A stretch of DNA of 64,000 nt from JANWVO01 sp037446555 (GCA_037446555.1 JBBIIK010000004.1:62001-126000); one strand, 5' to 3'; shown: positions 45,654 through 54,976, counted from the first letter of the stretch. Numbers and translations are program-made. Notes: a model not told the origin generated them from the letters alone.

Positions 45654-46612
45654 GCGTCGGTCACCCGGATCTCCTCTTCCGCCCGCCAGCAGAGAAAGAC
45701 CGGATCGCCCGGCTGAAAGATCCCGTTCGTTGGTGCGGTCTCGGCTGTCAAGCGCGTTCCGTCCGCCAGTTCCGCCTCCAGGTGAATGCAATTGCCCAGG
45801 AACAGCGACGCGCGCACCCGAGCCTGTACCGATCTGCGCCCGTCGGCCGGCGGCGCCGGCTCCACGCCCACCGCTTCCGGCCGAAGCCCGAATCCGTCCA
45901 TCCAGTTCACCGGGCCCAGGAACGACGCCGCGAACTTCGTTCCGGGACGCTGGTACAGCTCACGCGGCGTGCCCAGTTGTTCGCAGCGGCCCGCGCGCAG
46001 CAGCGCGATGCGGTCCGACAGCGACAGCGCCTCTTCCTTGTCATGGGTCACGAACACGAACGTAATCCCCACGCGCCGCTGCAACGCGCGCAGTTCGATG
46101 CGGACCTGCTTGCGGAGGTTCGGATCCAGCGCCGACAGCGGCTCGTCCATCAGCAGCACCGCCGGCCTCACCACCAGCGAGCGCGCCAGCGCCACACGCT
46201 GCTTCTCCCCTCCAGAGAGTTCGCGCGGATAGCGCCCCAGCTTGCCGCCCAGTCCCAGCATCTCCACGCACTCGTCCACCGCCGCGCTCCCCGCGCCGTT
46301 GCGGTACCGCAGCCCGAACTCGATGTTCTCGCGCACCGTCATGTGCGGAAACAGCGCGTAGCTCTGGAACACCGTGCTGACGTTGCGCTCGTAAGGAGGC
46401 AGCCCGTCCAGCCTTCGCCCGTCGAGCAGAATGCGGCCGCGCGCGGGCTGCTCGAAACCCGCGATCAGGCGTAGCGTCGTCGTCTTGCCGCAGCCGGAGG
46501 GCCCCAACAGTCCGAAAAACTCGCCTTCCGCAATCTCCAGCGACAGCCCGTCCAGCGCCGCATGTCCGGGGTAGTGCTTCGCCAGGTCCTGCAGTTCGAG
46601 GTGTGCGCTCAT
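45650..46612 (-). CDS. potA: spermidine/putrescine ABC transporter ATPase
   Basis: 320 residues. Walker A GPSGCGKTT, Q loop FQSYALFPHM, signature LSGGEKQRVALARSL, Walker B VLLMDEPLSALD and switch HDKEEAL. The C-terminal TOBE-like domain (RASLFLGNCIHLEAEL) is shared by PotA and MalK types. First gene of the transporter operon. Confidence 0.95.
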   Translation of the reverse strand: MSAHLELQDLAKHYPGHAALDGLSLEIAEGEFFGLLGPSGCGKTTTLRLIAGFEQPARGRILLDGRRLDGLPPYERNVSTVFQSYALFPHMTVRENIEFGLRYRNGAGSAAVDECVEMLGLGGKLGRYPRELSGGEKQRVALARSLVVRPAVLLMDEPLSALDPNLRKQVRIELRALQRRVGITFVFVTHDKEEALSLSDRIALLRAGRCEQLGTPRELYQRPGTKFAASFLGPVNWMDGFGLRPEAVGVEPAPPADGRRSVQARVRASLFLGNCIHLEAELADGTRLTAETAPTNGIFQPGDPVFLCWRAEEEIRVTDA

Positions 46613-46630
46613 CGGCGCTTTGGACCGATC

Positions 46631-46981
46631 TTAGCGCGGCTCCTGCCCGTCCTGCGGCACGATGGTCACCGCCGTGCCCGCCGCCGTCACCATCAGCATT
46701 CCGCCGCCGTGCGAACCGGTGATTGTTTCATAGTCGAGATCGACGCCGATCACGGCATTGGCGCCCGCCGCGCGCGCCTCCTCGCACATCTCGCCGATGG
46801 CCAGATCCTTCGCCTTCCGCAGCTCGTTCTCGTAGGCGGCGCTGCGCCCGCCCACGATGTCGCGGATGCCGGCGAAAAAATCCTTGAAAATGTTTGCGCC
46901 GAGAATCGCCTCGCCGCTCACCAGGCCGTGGTATCTCTGGATCCTCCAGCCTTCCAACGTGTGCGCAGTTACGACCAGCAT
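46631..46981 (-). CDS. YbjQ/DUF74-family putative metal-binding protein
   Basis: 116 residues: LVVTAHTLEGWRIQRYHGLVSGEAI, GANIFKDFFAGIRDIVGGRSAAYE, ANAVIGVDLDYETI and a Gly-rich hinge GSHGGGMLMVTAAGTAV. These are the YbjQ family hallmarks, a pentameric fold of unclear function. GGAGG 3 nt before the ATG. Between guaD-like and potA genes on the same strand. Confidence 0.9.
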   Translation of the reverse strand: MLVVTAHTLEGWRIQRYHGLVSGEAILGANIFKDFFAGIRDIVGGRSAAYENELRKAKDLAIGEMCEEARAAGANAVIGVDLDYETITGSHGGGMLMVTAAGTAVTIVPQDGQEPR

Positions 46982-46993
46982 GGAGCCTCCGCT

Positions 46994-47461
46994 TCAATAG
47001 GGCATCCGGTGCGCGCTGGCCAGCCACGCCTCGAATGGCTGCCCGGCATCCTCCAGCGCGATCCTCCGCCAAGGCAGTGCGCGCTGCGCCTCCGGTAATG
47101 CGAACTGGTCATACAGAAAGCTGTCGTCGAAGCCCGCCCGCGCCGCGTCCTCGCGCCCGGCGGCGTAATAGAGCGCATCCAGCCGCGCCCAATAGATCGC
47201 GCCCAGGCACATGGGACAGGGCTCGCAGGACGAATAAATAGCCGCTCCGCGCAAGTCGAAGCGTCCCAGCTTGCGGCATGCAGCGCGAATTGCCACCACC
47301 TCGGCGTGCGCCGTCGGATCGAGGTCCGCCGTCACCCGGTTGACTCCCTCGGCAAGGATCTCGCTGCCTGCCGCGATCACCGCCCCAAAAGGACCGCCGC
47401 GCCCCTGCCCGGCGTTTTCGACGGCGAGCTGGATGGCGCGGCGGAGGAATTCTTCGTGCAT
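46994..47461 (-). CDS. guaD: guanine deaminase (cytidine-deaminase fold)
   Basis: 155 residues. Zinc site HAEVVAIRAA and SCEPCPMCLGAIYWARLDALYYAA; the downstream AARAGFDDSFLYDQ is specific for guanine deaminases of the B. subtilis GuaD type rather than TadA. It converts guanine to xanthine and ammonia, complementing hpt at 4.4 kb in purine recycling. Confidence 0.88.
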   Translation of the reverse strand: MHEEFLRRAIQLAVENAGQGRGGPFGAVIAAGSEILAEGVNRVTADLDPTAHAEVVAIRAACRKLGRFDLRGAAIYSSCEPCPMCLGAIYWARLDALYYAAGREDAARAGFDDSFLYDQFALPEAQRALPWRRIALEDAGQPFEAWLASAHRMPY

Positions 47462-47509
47462 TTCAGGCAGAGTCGGCCTCCACCCAATTATGCATGGAAA
47501 CGGGCGGCG

Positions 47510-48151
47510 CTAGACCGCTCCGCCGGCAAACTGCTTCGAATACTCCTGCAGGCGGAAGCGCTCCTCGGCCTTCTTCCAGTTGACGACGTTCCACCAGTTG
47601 CCCACGTACTCGGCGCGGCGGTTCTGATACTTCAGGTAGTAGGCGTGCTCCCACACGTCCAGGCCGATCACCGGGAATTTGCCTTCCATCAACGGATTGT
47701 CCTGGTTCGGCGTGGACACGATCTCCAGACCTCTCTGGCCAATGATCAACCACGCCCAGCCCGAGCCGAACCGGCCCATGGCCGCGGCGGCAAACTTTTC
47801 CTTGAACTGGTTGAAGTCCCCGAAGACGCGCTTGATGGCTGCGCCGAGCAGCCCCGAGGGCTCGCCGCCCTCTTTCGGCCCCATGATCTCCCAGAACAGC
47901 GAGTGGTTCCAGTGGCCGCCGCCGTTGTTGCGCACGGCGGTGCGGATCGACTCGGGCACGATGGCGAGATTGTTCGCCAGCAGTTCTTCCAGGCTCTTGT
48001 TGGCCAGATCCGGGGCCGTGGCCAGCGCCTTGTTGACGTTGTCGACGTAGGCGCCGTGGTGCTTGGTGTGGTGGATTTCCATCGTCCGCGCGTCGATGTA
48101 GGGTTCGAGCGCGTCGTAGGCATAGGGAAGGGGTGGCAGCGTAAACGGCAT
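47510..48151 (-). CDS. sodA: Fe/Mn superoxide dismutase
   Basis: 213 residues. Ligands are His in MEIHHTKHHGAYV and GGGHWNHSLFW, Asp and His in GLDVWEHAYYLKYQNRR. GRFGSGWAWLI and NWWNVVNW complete the family fingerprint. The sequence does not decide Fe from Mn use. No signal peptide, so cytoplasmic. GAGGAG precedes the ATG. Confidence 0.95.
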   Translation of the reverse strand: MPFTLPPLPYAYDALEPYIDARTMEIHHTKHHGAYVDNVNKALATAPDLANKSLEELLANNLAIVPESIRTAVRNNGGGHWNHSLFWEIMGPKEGGEPSGLLGAAIKRVFGDFNQFKEKFAAAAMGRFGSGWAWLIIGQRGLEIVSTPNQDNPLMEGKFPVIGLDVWEHAYYLKYQNRRAEYVGNWWNVVNWKKAEERFRLQEYSKQFAGGAV

Positions 48152-48273
48152 GGTTGTGTTGAAACTCCTCTAGCTATCCCAGATGAACGAAGCAGTCGTT
48201 CGGATGCGGCCATCCTGCGGTTCCGGCCGCCAGGCCGCACGAATTCATTGTAGGAGATGCCGCCGGGTTGCGA

Positions 48274-49716
48274 TCAGAGCTCCGCGCCACCGGCGCGCTC
48301 GAACGCCTCCGCCAGCCGGAACAGCGCGGGTTCGCCGAAATGCGGGCCGATCAATTGCAGCCCCACAGGCAGGCCTTCCGCCGTTTTGCCGCACGGCACG
48401 CTCATCGCCGGCAGCCCGGCGAGCGAGGCAGTAATCGTGAAGATGTCGGAGAGATACATCTGCAGCGGGTCGTCGAGCTTATCGCCAAGGCGGAAAGCCG
48501 GAAACGGGCTCACCGGAGCGGCGATCACGTCCACCTGCCCGAACGCCGCCTGAAAGTCCCTTGTAATGAGCGTGCGCACCTGCTGCGCCTTCACGTAGTA
48601 GGCATCATAATAGCCTGCGCTCAGCACGTAGGTGCCGAGCATAATGCGCCGCTTGCACTCCGCGCCGAATCCCTGCCCGCGCGTCCGCTCGTACATTTCC
48701 CTCAGCGTTTCCGCCTGCGGCACCCGCCACGTGTAGCGCACACCGTCGTAACGGGCCAGGTTCGAGCTCGCCTCCGCCGTGCAGACGACGTAATAGCACG
48801 GAATCGCGTAGGGCGTGTGCGGCAGGCTGATTTCGCGCAGCTCGCAGCCAAGCCCAGCGAGCACCGTCTTCGCTTTTTCCATTTGTTCCGCCGTGCCGCC
48901 GGTCAGCCCCTCGAAATACTCGCGCGGCACGCCCACGCGGATCCCCCGCGCCTCGCCCGTCATGACCGCCTCGTAATCGGGCACCGGCGCAAAGGCGCTG
49001 GTTGAATCCCGCTCGTCGCGGCCTGCCATTGCCTGCAGGATCCGCGCCGCGTCGCGCACGTTGCGCGCCAGGGGGCCAATGCGATCCAGAGATGACGCGA
49101 ACGCCACCAGGCCGGAGCGCGAGACGCGCCCGTAAGTCGGGCTCAGCCCCACGACGCCGCAAAAGCTCGCCGGCTGCCGGATGCTGCCGCCCGTGTCGGA
49201 ACCAAGAGCCGCCACCACCGCACCCTGCGCCACCGCCGCCGCCGATCCTCCCGAACTCCCGCCGGGCACTCGGTCCGGCGCCGCCGGGTTCCGCACCGGC
49301 CCGTACGCCGAGTTCTCGTTGGAGGAACCCATGGCGAACTCGTCGCAGTTGGTCTTTCCGATCAGCACCGCTCCGGCGCGTTCCAGCCGCTCTACCGCCG
49401 TCGCATCGTAGGGCGGCACAAAGTGTTCCAGCAGCCGGGAGCCGCATGTGGTGCGGACGCCGCGCGTGACAATATTGTCCTTCACCGCCAACGGCACCCC
49501 GGCCAGCGGTCCTGGGTCTTCACCCCGCTCCAGGGCAGCGTCGACAGCCGCTGCCGCGAGCATCGCCCGCTCTTCGGCCAGCAGCAGCCAGGCGTTGCTG
49601 GCCGCGTTCTGCTCCCGCGCCGCGCGCAACGCCTCCTGCGCCAGCTCCCGTGCGCTCATGCGCCGCGCGCGCAGCGCCTCACGGATCTCTCCGATGTTCA
49701 GCTTTGCGATATCCAT
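48274..49716 (-). CDS. gatA: aspartyl/glutamyl-tRNA(Asn/Gln) amidotransferase subunit A
   Basis: 480 residues, the glutaminase subunit of GatCAB that converts misacylated Asp-tRNA(Asn)/Glu-tRNA(Gln). Amidase signature with Lys in PLAVKDNIVTRG, Ser in GGSSGGSAAAVAQGA and GSDTGGSIRQPASFCG. gatC lies 10 nt upstream; gatB is not in the window, so it must be elsewhere. Confidence 0.95.
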   Translation of the reverse strand: MDIAKLNIGEIREALRARRMSARELAQEALRAAREQNAASNAWLLLAEERAMLAAAAVDAALERGEDPGPLAGVPLAVKDNIVTRGVRTTCGSRLLEHFVPPYDATAVERLERAGAVLIGKTNCDEFAMGSSNENSAYGPVRNPAAPDRVPGGSSGGSAAAVAQGAVVAALGSDTGGSIRQPASFCGVVGLSPTYGRVSRSGLVAFASSLDRIGPLARNVRDAARILQAMAGRDERDSTSAFAPVPDYEAVMTGEARGIRVGVPREYFEGLTGGTAEQMEKAKTVLAGLGCELREISLPHTPYAIPCYYVVCTAEASSNLARYDGVRYTWRVPQAETLREMYERTRGQGFGAECKRRIMLGTYVLSAGYYDAYYVKAQQVRTLITRDFQAAFGQVDVIAAPVSPFPAFRLGDKLDDPLQMYLSDIFTITASLAGLPAMSVPCGKTAEGLPVGLQLIGPHFGEPALFRLAEAFERAGGAEL

Positions 49717-49726
49717 CCCGCCCGCC

Positions 49727-50026
49727 TCAGCGCTCGATCACGCGCGGCACCTTGAAGCAGCCTGCCCCGGAGACCGGCGCGTTAGCCATGGCTTTCTCAT
49801 GCGCCAGCGGTTCCTGCGGCTCGTCTTCCCGCAGGGTGCTGTTCTCCGCGCACGGAAACAGCACCTGCGCCATGGGTGGCACGCCGCTGGTGTCCAGTTC
49901 CCGCAGCTTGTCCATGTGGGCGAGGATCCCGTCCAGATCGTGCGTCATCCGCTGCACCTCTTCGGCGGAAAGATCCAGGTGCGCCAGCGCCGCCACATAG
50001 CGGACTTCCTGTTCGGTGATCTTCAC
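49727..50026 (-). CDS. gatC: aspartyl/glutamyl-tRNA(Asn/Gln) amidotransferase subunit C
   Basis: 99 residues: ITEQEVRYVAALAHLDLSAEEV, DLDGILAHMDKLRELDTSGVPP and the C-terminal LREDEPQEPLAHEKAMANAP are the GatC fingerprint. It stabilises GatA. GTG start overlapping the DciA-like stop (GTGA), so it is coupled to it. Confidence 0.95.
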   Translation of the reverse strand: MKITEQEVRYVAALAHLDLSAEEVQRMTHDLDGILAHMDKLRELDTSGVPPMAQVLFPCAENSTLREDEPQEPLAHEKAMANAPVSGAGCFKVPRVIER

Positions 50027-50436
50027 GATGCCAGGGCCTTTCGCTTCGATTTCAGGTACACGCGCCGCAAAACCGGATCTTCGATTCGCGCCGCGTCATC
50101 CGCCGGCGCCGCCAGGCGGAATTCGCGTTCCGGGATCTCGCTGCGCACCGGGCGCCGCGGGACTGAGAGCCGGTACTGAATGCGGTCCGGCGCGGCCTCG
50201 CCCAACGAGCGGCTCAGGTTCGCCAGGATGTGGCCGTTCAGCAGCTCCAGGTTGCGGAGCCATAACTCGTCGCCCGCTTCGACGATCAGCGTCCTTCCCT
50301 CCAACCCCACGGCCCTTGTGTGCCGCGCCGCCTTCGCACCCACTGCCGACGGCCACGCCGCCACCGCCAGCTCTTCCGCTGTCAGGCAGCGCCGCGCTGT
50401 CTTCGACCTCGCCAGCAAACCTCCTGCTCGTTCCAT
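50023..50436 (-). CDS. DciA-like (DUF721) protein
   Basis: 137 residues from ATG 50436. N-terminal DUF721 core: EELAVAAWPSAVGAKAARHTRAVGLEGRTLIVEAGDELWLRNLEL (in parts), the KH-like fold of DciA, which loads replicative helicase DnaB in bacteria without DnaC. In-frame sequence upstream of 50436 overlaps the divergent maf gene and is not homologous. Confidence 0.8.
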   Translation of the reverse strand: MERAGGLLARSKTARRCLTAEELAVAAWPSAVGAKAARHTRAVGLEGRTLIVEAGDELWLRNLELLNGHILANLSRSLGEAAPDRIQYRLSVPRRPVRSEIPEREFRLAAPADDAARIEDPVLRRVYLKSKRKALAS

Positions 50437-50513
50437 CGCCCGGTCCCGAGCAATTGTATCATGCAGTCCTCCGGCGGCATCCCCGCGCCGCCGCATGTTA
50501 CGCTGTGTGGCCG

Positions 50514-51080
50514 ATGATCGTGCTCGCCTCGCAGTCGCCTCGCCGCAGCGAATTGCTCGCCAACGCCGGCATCCCGTTCGTCGTCCGTCCGGCGGGCATC
50601 GAAGAGAAGCCGCGCGAGGGGGAATCTCCGGAGCAGTACGTACTCCGCCTCGCCTGCGAGAAGGCCCAGGCTGTGCCGGCCGAGGAGGATGAATTCGTCC
50701 TTGCCGCCGACACCACGGTGGTCGCCGATGGCGCGATCCTGGAGAAGCCACACTCGACTGATGATGCCGCGCGCATGCTGCGCCTGCTGCATGGCCGGGA
50801 CCACCTGGTACTTACAGGAGTCTGCCTCCGGCGCGCCGGCCGCCTCTGGTCTGCCGTCGAGCAGACGCGCGTCTGGTTCATTCCGCTCCGCGAGGAGGAG
50901 ATCCTGGCCTACGCCCGTTCCGGCGAGCCGCTCGACAAGGCTGGCGGGTATGCCATTCAGGGTCTCGCCTCGCGCTTCGCCGAGAAGATCGAAGGCTGCT
51001 ATTTCAATGTCGTCGGGCTGCCCATATCGCGTGTCTACCGCATGCTGCGCGCGGCCGGCTACAACTTCAGCGCCGGGTAG
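50514..51080 (+). CDS. maf: Maf-family nucleoside triphosphate pyrophosphatase
   Basis: 188 residues from ATG 50514. LASQSPRRSELLANAG, EKAQAV, LAADTTVVADGAILEKP, RMLRLLHGRDHLVLTGV and GYAIQGLASRFAEKIEGCYFNVVGLP are the Maf motifs. It removes non-canonical or modified dNTP/UTP. No Shine-Dalgarno sequence; TTACGCT is 9-15 nt upstream. Its end overlaps the convergent EVE gene by 22 nt. Confidence 0.92.
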   Translation: MIVLASQSPRRSELLANAGIPFVVRPAGIEEKPREGESPEQYVLRLACEKAQAVPAEEDEFVLAADTTVVADGAILEKPHSTDDAARMLRLLHGRDHLVLTGVCLRRAGRLWSAVEQTRVWFIPLREEEILAYARSGEPLDKAGGYAIQGLASRFAEKIEGCYFNVVGLPISRVYRMLRAAGYNFSAG

Positions 51081-51469
51081 CGCGCCCGCATCCAGTCCAG
51101 GAACTCCTCCGGCGCGTCCATTACCGACAGCCGCCCCTGCCGCACCAGCGCCCAGCCTCCGAAACGGCCGCAGTCTTTGATCTCCCTCAGCGATAGTGGC
51201 GGCGACACCCAACGCTGGAACTCCACGTCCACGACCCACGACTTCGGGTTCTTCGCATCCTGCCTGGGTTCGGAAACCACTTTCGCCAAGGCCACGATCC
51301 CCGGCTCGCTCCCGCTGTGATAGATCAAGGCGCGGTCGCCGGGCTTCATCTGCCGGATGAATCCCGCGGCCTGCGGATTAGTCACGCCGTCCCACACGGT
51401 ATGGCGCTCCCGCTCCAGGTCGGCCGCGGAGTATGTGGCCGGGTCCGTCTTCAGAAGAAAGTGCCTCAT
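51059..51469 (-). CDS. EVE-domain protein
   Basis: 136 residues from ATG 51469 (GAGGGG upstream). FLLKTDPATYSAADLERE, WDGVTNPQAAGFIRQMKPGDRALIYHSG and GIVALAKVVSEPRQD are the EVE (PUA-like) core that binds modified bases in RNA or DNA. The surface Trp/aromatic cage is present (W, H, Y). Cytoplasmic; role in this organism unknown. Confidence 0.9.
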   Translation of the reverse strand: MRHFLLKTDPATYSAADLERERHTVWDGVTNPQAAGFIRQMKPGDRALIYHSGSEPGIVALAKVVSEPRQDAKNPKSWVVDVEFQRWVSPPLSLREIKDCGRFGGWALVRQGRLSVMDAPEEFLDWMRARYPALKL

Positions 51470-51702
51470 CTTTCCCCTCTTGGATGCCTGTGTGGAACTT
51501 CCGTTCCAGAACCACGGTTCCATTCCGCACCCTCCCGCCGGTGGAACGGAAGGCATGGAACGCGACCTGTGCATTCAGGGCGGGATTTGCGGTCGTTCTC
51601 TTGTAGAATGATAGTGCCGGTGTCTGGGAATCGCGCTGCAAAGGGGGTTGGCCCCATCTCTTCTGGATGGCAGCCGTCCCGGCCGTGCTCGGAGGAATTT
51701 CA
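51470..51702. promoter_or_regulatory. upstream region of the exopolysaccharide operon with clustered GGAAC sites
   Basis: Contains TGGAAC-N4-GTTCCA (51493-51508), GAACC-AC-GGTTC (51509-51520) and two further TGGAAC copies (51542, 51556) within 70 nt, then TAGAAT (51603-51608) as a possible -10 about 100 nt before the wza-like start. The clustering suggests binding by a dimeric regulator. No matching -35 was seen. Confidence 0.4.
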
Positions 51703-52347
51703 ATGTTGACGTCCATCCGTTTCGGAAGGCGGTTCACCAGCCTTTTCAGCCTCGCCTTCCTCGTCTCCTCCATGCTGAGTGCCCAACCGCCGGAAGCCCC
51801 GAAGCCGCCCGAAGCGCCCGAGGCGCCTCGCCAGCAGAGGGAGGCCCCGGCCTATCAGGCGCCGGCGCCCGTGGATCCGAAGACTTACAAGATCGGCGTC
51901 GAAGATGTGCTGAACATCCGCGTCTGGCGCGAAGCCGACCTGAGCGGCAACGTCGTCGTGCGCCCGGACGGCAAGATCACGCTTCCTTTGGCAGGAGATG
52001 TTGAGGCTGCCGGGCTGACGCCGGAGGGCCTTGCGCAGAAGGTCGCTGAAGCGTTGGGCAAATTCCTCACCAAGCCGGAAGTGATCGTCTCCGTCATCGA
52101 TGTGCGCAGCAAGCGCTACTACATCTCTGGCAACGTGCTGCGCTCCGGCCCCGTCCCGCTGGTCACACCCACTACAGTGCTTCAGGCGCTCAGCAGCGCC
52201 GGTCTCGGACAGTGGGCCAAGAAAAGCAAGATCGTCATCATGCGCGGCACAGAGCGGCTGAAGTTCAACTACAACGATGTCATCCGCGGCAAGAAGCTGG
52301 AGCAAAATATCTTCCTGCAAGACGGCGATCACATCTTCGTTCCCTGA
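51703..52347 (+). CDS. Wza-like polysaccharide export outer-membrane protein
   Basis: 214 residues from ATG 51703 (GGAGG upstream). Signal peptide (TSLFSLAFLVSSMLSA), a Pro/Glu/Ala linker, Poly_export domain (YKIGVEDVLNIRVWREADLSG, VVRPDGKITLPLAGDVEAAG) and one SLBB domain (YYISGNVLRSGPVPLVTPTTVLQALS). Such proteins form the export channel. It starts a four-gene plus-strand unit; order resembles exosortase-associated EPS loci. Confidence 0.9.
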   Translation: MLTSIRFGRRFTSLFSLAFLVSSMLSAQPPEAPKPPEAPEAPRQQREAPAYQAPAPVDPKTYKIGVEDVLNIRVWREADLSGNVVVRPDGKITLPLAGDVEAAGLTPEGLAQKVAEALGKFLTKPEVIVSVIDVRSKRYYISGNVLRSGPVPLVTPTTVLQALSSAGLGQWAKKSKIVIMRGTERLKFNYNDVIRGKKLEQNIFLQDGDHIFVP

Positions 52348-52365
52348 TCCCACGGAGGCCTTCTC

Positions 52366-54063
52366 ATGTCCGCCATGCCCGCCCCTTCTTTGCCGCAGGC
52401 CACGGAACAGCCCCTGAGTGTTCCGCGCCGGCCGCTGGACTTCGAGGACTACATCGAGATCGCCCGCCGGCACCGCGCGTGGATTCTCGGCCCCGCCTTC
52501 CTTGGCCTCGTTCTCGGCGTCGTGACGGCCTATTTGTGGGAGGACTCCTACATCGCGCGCGGCAAGATCCGCATCACGCCGCCGCAAGTGCCCGCACGCC
52601 TGGTTCCCGGCAACGTCGGCGAGGAACTCACCGCCCGCATCAATGCCATCGCCCAGGAGATCATCACAAGGTCCAGCCTTCAGAACCTCATACAGACCTA
52701 TAACCTGTATCCAGATGACCGGAAGCGTCTCCCCATGGAGGACGTTATCGACACGATGCGCAAGTCGATTGGCATCGATAACATCGAGTCCTACTCCCGC
52801 TCCGGCGCCCCGCGCTTCCACGTCTTCACCGTCAGTTTCATCTACTCGGACCGGCGCCTCGCCCAGAAAATCTGCGCCGAACTGATCGACCGTTTCACCA
52901 AACAGAGCATCGAGAGCCGCCTCAACAGCTCCCGTCAGACCACGCTCTTCCTCTCCGATCAGTACGAGGCCGCCAAACGGGAGCTCGATGACCTCGACGC
53001 ACGCATCGCCGTGTTCCGCTCCAAGTACTTCGGCGAGCTGCCCGAACAGGAACAGATGGTGGTCTCCCGCCTCTCCACTATGGAGGCCTCGCTTCAGGCC
53101 ACCACCGGGCAGCTCAGCCGCGCGCAGCAAGACCGGCTCCAACTGGAAACCCAGCTTCGCGAACTCCGTGAACGGGCTGCCGCGCTTTCCCAGCCGCCTC
53201 CCGTCGAAACCGTCGAGGCCGCCGCCCGCAGCAATCCGAAGATCGCCGAAATGCACCGCGAAATCGAGCGCGCCCGCAATTCTTTGCGCATCCTGCGAGA
53301 GAGCTACACCGACTCCCACCCGGACGTCCGCCGCCTGACCGCCTTTATTGAAGGCCGGGAGGCACAATTGAAAGACCTTCTGGAAGAGGAGAAGAAGGTG
53401 GTTGCCTCCGCTGCCGCCGCTGGAATTTCATCTCGGGCAATGTCCGCCGCCACCTTGGAGAAGCTGCGAGAGAACTCCAGCGCCATCGCGCGCGTTCAGA
53501 CGGCGCTCCAGGCGAAGGACATGGAAATCGATGACTACAATCGCCAGATCAACGATCTGAAGAACCGCATCCGTGCCACGCAGGCAAAACTCGAATCCGG
53601 CGCCTCTGTCAGCCAAGAGTACCTGCAGCTGGTTCGCGAACGCGAAATCGCCGCCCGCCGCTACGAAGACCTGGGCCGCAAGCTCCAGGATTCCAACATG
53701 GCCACAGACCTGGTGAGCCGTGGTCAGAGCGAGACCATGGAAGTCCTGGAATCTCCGGTCATCCCCGAAGAGCCCATCGCCCCCAACCGCCCGCTCATCA
53801 TCACCGTGGGCCTCGCCCTCGGCGTTGCTGTTGGAATCGCTCTGGCCAGCTTCCGCGAGATCAAGGACTCCTCTCTGAAAAATCTCAAGGATGTCCGGGC
53901 CTACACGAAACTTACCGTCCTTGGCAGCATCCCGCTGCTCGAAAACGACTTTGTCGTCCGCCGCCGCCGCCGCATCGCCTGGCTCGCCTGGGCCGTCGCC
54001 TTGCTGGCAGGCATCCTGCTGATCGCGGGCGCCGTGCTTTACTACTACACACAGAGAGGCTGA
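52366..54063 (+). CDS. Wzz/GNVR-type polysaccharide co-polymerase
   Basis: 565 residues: N-terminal Wzz domain with first membrane helix (WILGPAFLGLVLGVVTAYLW), long coiled coils (about 180-420, SLQATTGQLSRAQQDRLQLETQLREL region), the GNVR-like PEEPIAPNRPLIITVGLALGV segment with the second helix, and an extra C-terminal helix (LAWAVALLAGILLIAGAVLYYY). It sets chain length and connects polymerase with export. 18 nt after wza with GGAGG. Confidence 0.9.
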   Translation: MSAMPAPSLPQATEQPLSVPRRPLDFEDYIEIARRHRAWILGPAFLGLVLGVVTAYLWEDSYIARGKIRITPPQVPARLVPGNVGEELTARINAIAQEIITRSSLQNLIQTYNLYPDDRKRLPMEDVIDTMRKSIGIDNIESYSRSGAPRFHVFTVSFIYSDRRLAQKICAELIDRFTKQSIESRLNSSRQTTLFLSDQYEAAKRELDDLDARIAVFRSKYFGELPEQEQMVVSRLSTMEASLQATTGQLSRAQQDRLQLETQLRELRERAAALSQPPPVETVEAAARSNPKIAEMHREIERARNSLRILRESYTDSHPDVRRLTAFIEGREAQLKDLLEEEKKVVASAAAAGISSRAMSAATLEKLRENSSAIARVQTALQAKDMEIDDYNRQINDLKNRIRATQAKLESGASVSQEYLQLVREREIAARRYEDLGRKLQDSNMATDLVSRGQSETMEVLESPVIPEEPIAPNRPLIITVGLALGVAVGIALASFREIKDSSLKNLKDVRAYTKLTVLGSIPLLENDFVVRRRRRIAWLAWAVALLAGILLIAGAVLYYYTQRG

Positions 54064-54113
54064 GTTCGGCCTGAAGCCATCTGGCCCAGGAGCCGAGACA
54101 GAAACAGGGGATC

Positions 54114-54974
54114 ATGAGCCGAGTTCACGACGCACTCAGAAAAGTCCAGCCCGCCGGGGCCGTACCATCGCCGGAACCACCTCCGGAGCCGCCGCCAACG
54201 GCGGCTGTCGCCTCCCGTGTGGAGGAGCGGCCTGCGCCGGCCCTGCCTGACCTGCTCGCCCGCGTGCAGGCCGTGCCATTCAATCCGTCTCCGGACGCTT
54301 CCCTCCTCGATCCTGCCCGCCCCGGCGAGGCGCCAGCCGAGGAGTTCCGCAGCCTGCGCACTCGTCTGAACCATATCCAGTCTCTCCAGCCGGTCCATTC
54401 GCTGGTGATCACCTCACCCTCTCCAGCTGAGGGCAAGTCTTTCACCGCAGCCAATCTTGCCCTGGCCGAGGCGCAGCTCGAGCACAATTACACGCTGCTG
54501 GCCGACTTCGACTTCCGCCGCCCTGTCGTCCACACCCTGTTTCAGCTCTCCCGTTCGCCTGGCATCACGGACTACCTCCAGGGCAAGGCCACGCTCGACC
54601 AGATCATCCGCCGTCTCGAAGGAACCAACCTGTTCGTGATGACCGCCGGGGAGGCCGTACTGAATCCTTTGGAGCTGCTCAACCTGCCCGCAGCCAAGTC
54701 GATGATCGAAAACCTCCCCGAATACTTCAACTGGGTGATCATCGACACTCCGCCTTTGCTGTTCGCCGCCGATGCCAACCTGTTGTCGACCGTGGCGCAC
54801 GGCCTGCTGTTGGTTGTCCGCATCGGCTCCACCACCATCGACTCGGTCACCCGCGCCATGGGTTCCCTCTGCCAGAACAACATTCTCGGCATCGTCGTCA
54901 ATGCAGCGCAAAAGAGCGAACTGTACAGCAAGTACACCTACTATCACTCGTATTACGCCGCTCCGGAAAGCTGA
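54114..54974 (+). CDS. CpsD/CapB-type tyrosine kinase (BY-kinase)
   Basis: 286 residues. Walker A SPSPAEGKSFTAANLAL, Walker A' LLADFDFRRPVVHTLF and Walker B WVIIDTPPLLFAAD; the C-terminal tyrosine cluster YSKYTYYHSYY is the autophosphorylation site. Acts with the Wzz-like protein to cycle polymer synthesis. Pro-rich N-terminal linker (about 15-50). Confidence 0.9.
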   Translation: MSRVHDALRKVQPAGAVPSPEPPPEPPPTAAVASRVEERPAPALPDLLARVQAVPFNPSPDASLLDPARPGEAPAEEFRSLRTRLNHIQSLQPVHSLVITSPSPAEGKSFTAANLALAEAQLEHNYTLLADFDFRRPVVHTLFQLSRSPGITDYLQGKATLDQIIRRLEGTNLFVMTAGEAVLNPLELLNLPAAKSMIENLPEYFNWVIIDTPPLLFAADANLLSTVAHGLLLVVRIGSTTIDSVTRAMGSLCQNNILGIVVNAAQKSELYSKYTYYHSYYAAPES

Positions 54975-54976
54975 GC

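Noticed and set aside
51700..53367. 555-codon minus-strand frame
   Set aside because: Mirror of the wza- and wzz-like genes, which have clear domains.
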